Origin: Clostridiales bacterium UBA4821
Lineage (GTDB): Bacteria; Bacillota; Clostridia; Acetivibrionales; UBA4821
DNA: 16,341 nt
NCBI GenBank assembly: GCA_002402315.1
Contig: DHFP01000037.1
Span: 1 to 16,341 of the forward strand
Direction of reading: 5' to 3'
In this document: one piece after another, positions 13,851 to 16,341 of the stretch
Position numbering within the stretch: the stretch's first letter is position 1
Layout of the letters: each line of letters opens with the position of its first letter
Program-made: the position numbers and the translations under genes
The notes under the pieces: generated by a model
What the model was told of the DNA's origin: nothing
Databases searched by the model: none
What the model saw: the letters and a program-made list of their open reading frames with translations, nothing else

Positions 13851-14639
13851 ATGAGCGAACTATTATTTATCTACAGTGGCAATACAACGTTTTATGCAGA
13901 AGATGAAAGCGGCCGGCCTATGTACCTTTTAGACTATTGCGCTGATACGGGAATACAATTAATCAGATTTTTGGAAAATGAATCTCAAACATCGCCATAC
14001 TCACTTTTACCTGGGTATGAGAAAGCTGAAGAATTTCGAGAATATTTCAAAGACTTTTTAGTAGGTCTCTTGTGCACGGGAATAAGTTTTTATGATTTAG
14101 AAGGAAATAAAGAGGAAAATCCTCATCCCATTGAACTTTTGGAGTTTGATGAAAGGTTTAAAAAAGCATACAACGTTAGACATCTAATCCTTCACAAGAA
14201 AGACAGTGGCTTTGAGATTCAGATGGGTTATGTGATTACAAATATATGGGATGCTTTATTTGTTGAATTAATAAAGCTTGTTGAAAACGGAAAACTCTTT
14301 AAACAATGTGAACATTGCAAACGAATCTTTTTCCCTAAAGATCGTGCCGAGAAGTATTGTGACCGATGGGTGGAAAACAATAAAACATGTAAAGATGTCG
14401 GTTATCTGTACAAGGTAGAGAAAGATAAACTTCTCAAGGCTTACAATACAGCTTATAAAACAAAACATGCTGAAAAACAGAGAAAGATTCGAGGAAAAAG
14501 CCAATCCACAATTAATGGATACACTACTGCCTTGGATAAATGGAGAGAAACCGCAAGGTTAGAGCTTCAAAAGGCGCAAAAAGGTGAAATTACTGCCGAT
14601 GAATTTATGGCATTTTTAAAGAAAAAAATGGAGGTGTAG
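13851..14639 (+). CDS. DUF6076-like protein with Cys4 zinc-ribbon motif
   Basis: 262 aa, ATG with AGGAGGTAAGAA. Residues about 1-145 are a mixed domain without membrane segments. A Cys4 motif follows: C153-x2-C156 (FKQCEHCKRIFFPKD), C170 and C180 (KYCDRWVENNKTC), which probably holds one Zn. The C-terminal part is long, basic and helical (KLLKAYNTAYKTKHAEKQRK, then DKWRETARLELQKAQKG). From memory this matches Clostridial proteins labelled DUF6076; function unknown. It occupies the place where phages keep a CI or immunity gene, and is followed four bases later by the integrase, so it may be the element's repressor or an immunity/defence protein. That is inference. Confidence 0.75.
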   Translation: MSELLFIYSGNTTFYAEDESGRPMYLLDYCADTGIQLIRFLENESQTSPYSLLPGYEKAEEFREYFKDFLVGLLCTGISFYDLEGNKEENPHPIELLEFDERFKKAYNVRHLILHKKDSGFEIQMGYVITNIWDALFVELIKLVENGKLFKQCEHCKRIFFPKDRAEKYCDRWVENNKTCKDVGYLYKVEKDKLLKAYNTAYKTKHAEKQRKIRGKSQSTINGYTTALDKWRETARLELQKAQKGEITADEFMAFLKKKMEV

Positions 14640-14643
14640 CATT

Positions 14644-16047
14644 ATGGCATCTATTGAGAAACGCGGTGAAAATTCATACCGGATAACTGTTAGTATTGGC
14701 TATGATAGTCAAGGGAAGAAATTAAGGAAATACAAAAACGTCTCTTTAGATCTAGGATTGACGGACCGGCAGCGGGAAAAGGAACTGGAACGGCAAGCAG
14801 CCCTCTTTGAAGAGGAAGTGCAACGGGGAACTTATCTGGATGGCGGCAAGGTCACATTTGCTGAATTTACTGAACGCTGGTTTACGTCATACGCCGAAAA
14901 AGAGCTTGAACCCAAAACAGTATTCAGGTATAAGGAAATGCTTAATTTAAGAATTATCCCTGCTCTTGGTCACATCAAGCTTGAAAAGCTTCAGCCGACA
15001 CAGTTACTTGAATTTTATAATAACCTTGCCGAGGTAGGCATCCGGCTTGATACTAAATACATTACCTCTCCTGAGTTTAAAAACATTATGGATAGTCAAG
15101 GAATGAGTAAAAGTAAACTTATAAAGGCTTCCGGTATATCCGACAAAACAATAAGTAATGCCTTAAAGGGTTTGCCTATTACCCGAAAAACTGCCGAAAA
15201 TATAAGCAATGCTTTGAATGTAAAACTGTCATTGATAGTTTCAGAGCACGGCGAACCCGGTACATTATCTTCTAGAACCATACTACATCACCATAGATTA
15301 ATCAGTTCGATTCTTACGTCTGCAGTACAGTGGCAGATTCTTTTTAGCAATCCTGCCGATAGGGTCAAAGCTCCAAAGACTGACAAAAGAATCGTTCAGC
15401 ATTATAACGAAGAGCAAACAAAGGAATTACTGAAAGCTCTCGATTCTGAACCAATCAATTATAAGACAATGGTACTGCTTGACGTATTCTCCGGCTTAAG
15501 GCTTGGTGAATTAATGGGATTAGATTGGTCAGACGTTGATTTCAAAAATAACACCATTGAAATAACAAAGGCAAGCCAACACCTTGCTGGAATAGGAACC
15601 TTCGAAAAGAAGCCTAAAAATGAAACATCTATAAGGAAAATAACTGTTCCTGCTCCAGTAATATCCTTACTCAAAGAATACCGCAAATGGTGGCTTGAAC
15701 AGAAGGTTGCATGTTGTGACCTATGGCAAGGATCAGACAGATTATTTGTAACTTGGGATGGTCAACCATTGTTCCCGTATATCCTCACTAATTGGTTTCC
15801 TGAGTTCCTAAAACGTCACAACTTGCCTAAGATAACACCGCATGGACTTCGACATACCTCGGCAACATTATTGGCAGCACAAGGCTTGGAAGTGGCAGCT
15901 ATAAGCAAGAGGCTTGGACATGCCCGAACAAGTACCACAATGGATATTTATGTTCACGCGCTAAGAAGTGCCGATACGGCTGCATCAGATTTACTCGAAA
16001 AAGCATTGTTGAATAACCAACCAGAGAGTCAACTAAAGCAGGGATAA
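14644..16047 (+). CDS. int: Tyrosine recombinase integrase with embedded HTH
   Basis: 467 aa; ATG eight bases after GGAGGT in the preceding gene's end. Order: N-terminal arm-binding domain (1-65, ENSYRITVSIGYDSQGKK); SAM-like core-binding domain beginning about 70 (TFAEFTERWFTSYAEKELEP); an inserted Cro/XRE HTH at about 138-203 (SPEFKNIMDSQGMSKSKLIK, ASGISDKTISNALKGLPIT); the rest of the core-binding domain (LHHHRLISSILTSAVQWQI); then the catalytic domain with Arg286 (FSGLRLGEL), Lys325, His400-x2-Arg403 (PHGLRHT), His426 (RLGHA) and the nucleophile Tyr436 (DIYVHAL). All catalytic residues are present, so it should be active. It is adjacent to the restored tRNA and catalyses integration and excision there. 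The HTH adds about 65 residues to the usual 380-400. Confidence 0.94.
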   Translation: MASIEKRGENSYRITVSIGYDSQGKKLRKYKNVSLDLGLTDRQREKELERQAALFEEEVQRGTYLDGGKVTFAEFTERWFTSYAEKELEPKTVFRYKEMLNLRIIPALGHIKLEKLQPTQLLEFYNNLAEVGIRLDTKYITSPEFKNIMDSQGMSKSKLIKASGISDKTISNALKGLPITRKTAENISNALNVKLSLIVSEHGEPGTLSSRTILHHHRLISSILTSAVQWQILFSNPADRVKAPKTDKRIVQHYNEEQTKELLKALDSEPINYKTMVLLDVFSGLRLGELMGLDWSDVDFKNNTIEITKASQHLAGIGTFEKKPKNETSIRKITVPAPVISLLKEYRKWWLEQKVACCDLWQGSDRLFVTWDGQPLFPYILTNWFPEFLKRHNLPKITPHGLRHTSATLLAAQGLEVAAISKRLGHARTSTTMDIYVHALRSADTAASDLLEKALLNNQPESQLKQG

Positions 16048-16062
16048 GAAAACCCCTGCTTT
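16035..16062 (+). terminator. Integrase terminator
   Basis: AAAGCAGGG / CCCTGCTTT with a 10-base loop, followed by TTTC. The stem covers the last codons and stop of the integrase. Confidence 0.85.
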
Positions 16063-16105
16063 TTCTTATATCTTTCAATAACTTTTCATATCTTTTATTA
16101 TTATT

Positions 16106-16124
16106 AGTCCCCAAATAGTCCCCA
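16106..16124 (+). promoter_or_regulatory. Right putative integrase arm-type site
   Basis: Identical over 19 bp (agtccccaaatagtcccca) to 5741-5759 and in the same orientation, between the integrase and attR. Confidence 0.6.
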
Positions 16125-16156
16125 TAATTGAATTATGTAAACTGAAATAAAAAAGC

Positions 16157-16175
16157 CCCGCCTCCTATGGCGGGA
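16157..16175 (-). terminator. tRNA-Ser terminator carried by the element
   Basis: CCCGCC/GGCGGG hairpin followed on the minus strand by GCTTTTTT, four bases downstream of the tRNA CCA end. It is the second copy of 5542-5560, so the element brought its own terminator when it replaced the tRNA 3' end. Confidence 0.85.
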
Positions 16176-16179
16176 CTTA

Positions 16180-16238
16180 TGGCGGAGAAGGAGGGATTCG
16201 AACCCTCGCGCCCGTTGCCAGACCTAACGGTTTAGCAA
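16180..16238. repeat. attR: tRNA-Ser 3' part
   Basis: Exact 59-bp partner of 5565-5623. The boundary at 16238/16239 falls in the anticodon loop/stem, so the strand exchange lies somewhere within these 59 bp. Confidence 0.93.
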
Positions 16239-16271
16239 ACCGTCCCCTTCAACCTACTTGGGTACTTCTCC
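16180..16271 (-). tRNA. tRNA-Ser (anticodon GCU)
   Basis: 92 nt including encoded CCA. Acceptor GGAGAAG pairs with CTTCTCC. The anticodon arm CGGTTTGCTAAACCG gives anticodon GCT. A long variable arm typical of class II tRNA-Ser follows, and the T arm holds GGTTCGAATCC. Its 5' part is chromosomal and its 3' part comes from the integrated element, with no mismatch to the displaced copy at 5565-5623, so the gene stays functional. Confidence 0.96.
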
Positions 16272-16288
16272 ATTTTGGATGTTGGAGG

Positions 16289-16341
16289 TGAGATATAAAT
16301 GTTGAAAATTTGCTATGCAAATTTTCAACATTTATATCTCA
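16289..16341. repeat. Perfect 25-bp inverted repeat at the window edge
   Basis: TGAGATATAAATGTTGAAAA onward (25 bases) is repeated in exact reverse complement after a three-base loop (TAT), ending at the last base. The left arm contains a ribosome-site/ATG pattern (GGAGGTGAGATATAA ATG). No T tract follows within the window. Confidence 0.9.

Larger units (their letters stand above)
5565..16238. mobile_element. Integrated phage-like element in tRNA-Ser (about 10.6 kb)
   Basis: Bounded by the 59-bp tRNA-Ser repeats, 10,615 bp apart. It carries a tyrosine recombinase beside the restored tRNA, an excisionase-like gene, Cro-like and antirepressor-like regulators, an initiator and DnaB helicase, and one tail-fibre-type gene. 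No terminase, portal, capsid, tail-tube, holin or endolysin gene is recognisable, so it cannot make particles alone. The layout (integrase with a rightward regulator, divergent xis and replication operon) matches phage-inducible chromosomal islands, but a prophage with a large deletion would look similar. Frameshifts in dnaB and in a small gene, plus decayed frames at 7.2-8.7 kb, suggest erosion. Confidence 0.9.

Noticed and set aside
14622..14628. A7 tract near the end of the 262-aa gene as a fourth frameshift
   Set aside because: The frame continues normally to a stop just before the integrase, so there is no evidence for a broken gene here.

Overview
The window looks like low-GC Clostridia (Bacillota), possibly the Ruminiclostridium/Acetivibrio side. 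The reasons are AT-rich DNA, strong AAGGAGG-type ribosome sites with many TTG/GTG starts, a secreted copper-amine-oxidase-stalk protein, a subtilase, and phage-type genes of Clostridial character. The genus is inference.

Bases 1-5564 are host chromosome. In order: a subtilisin-like gene with its catalytic middle deleted; a small membrane protein overlapping a YbjQ-family gene; a secreted stalk-domain protein broken by a frameshift in an A8 tract; a TauE/SafE-type (TSUP) permease; then on the minus strand a 40-residue Cys-rich hydrophobic protein, a YdcF/SanA-like DUF218 membrane protein and deoC. Nearly every unit ends in a clear hairpin terminator.

Bases 5565-16238 are a 10.6-kb integrated element in the 3' part of a tRNA-Ser(GCU) gene. 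A 59-bp exact repeat of the tRNA 3' part (82 bp with one mismatch, including the tRNA terminator) lies at both ends. The complete tRNA is at the right end beside the integrase. Just inside each end is the same 19-bp motif, probably an integrase arm site. Rightward genes are a DUF6076-like Cys4 protein and a tyrosine recombinase with an internal HTH insert. They diverge, from overlapping promoters, from a leftward operon: Cro-like regulator, excisionase-like HTH, a 35-aa protein, a replication initiator carrying 11-bp iterons, and a DnaB helicase (frameshifted). Further left are small proteins, a 518-aa protein joining a proteasome/HslV-like Ntn-hydrolase domain to phage tail-fibre repeats, several decayed reading frames, a second HTH operon and a BRO-type antirepressor.

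No terminase, portal, capsid, tape-measure or lysis gene is present. The element is therefore either a phage satellite (PICI-like layout of integrase, divergent switch, xis, rep) or a prophage with a large internal deletion. The items most worth checking are the Ntn-hydrolase/tail-fibre fusion, three genes disrupted in the same direction at A7/A8 tracts, the integrase with the embedded HTH, and the iterons inside the initiator gene. A perfect 25-bp inverted repeat runs to the last base of the window and may be a contig-end artefact.
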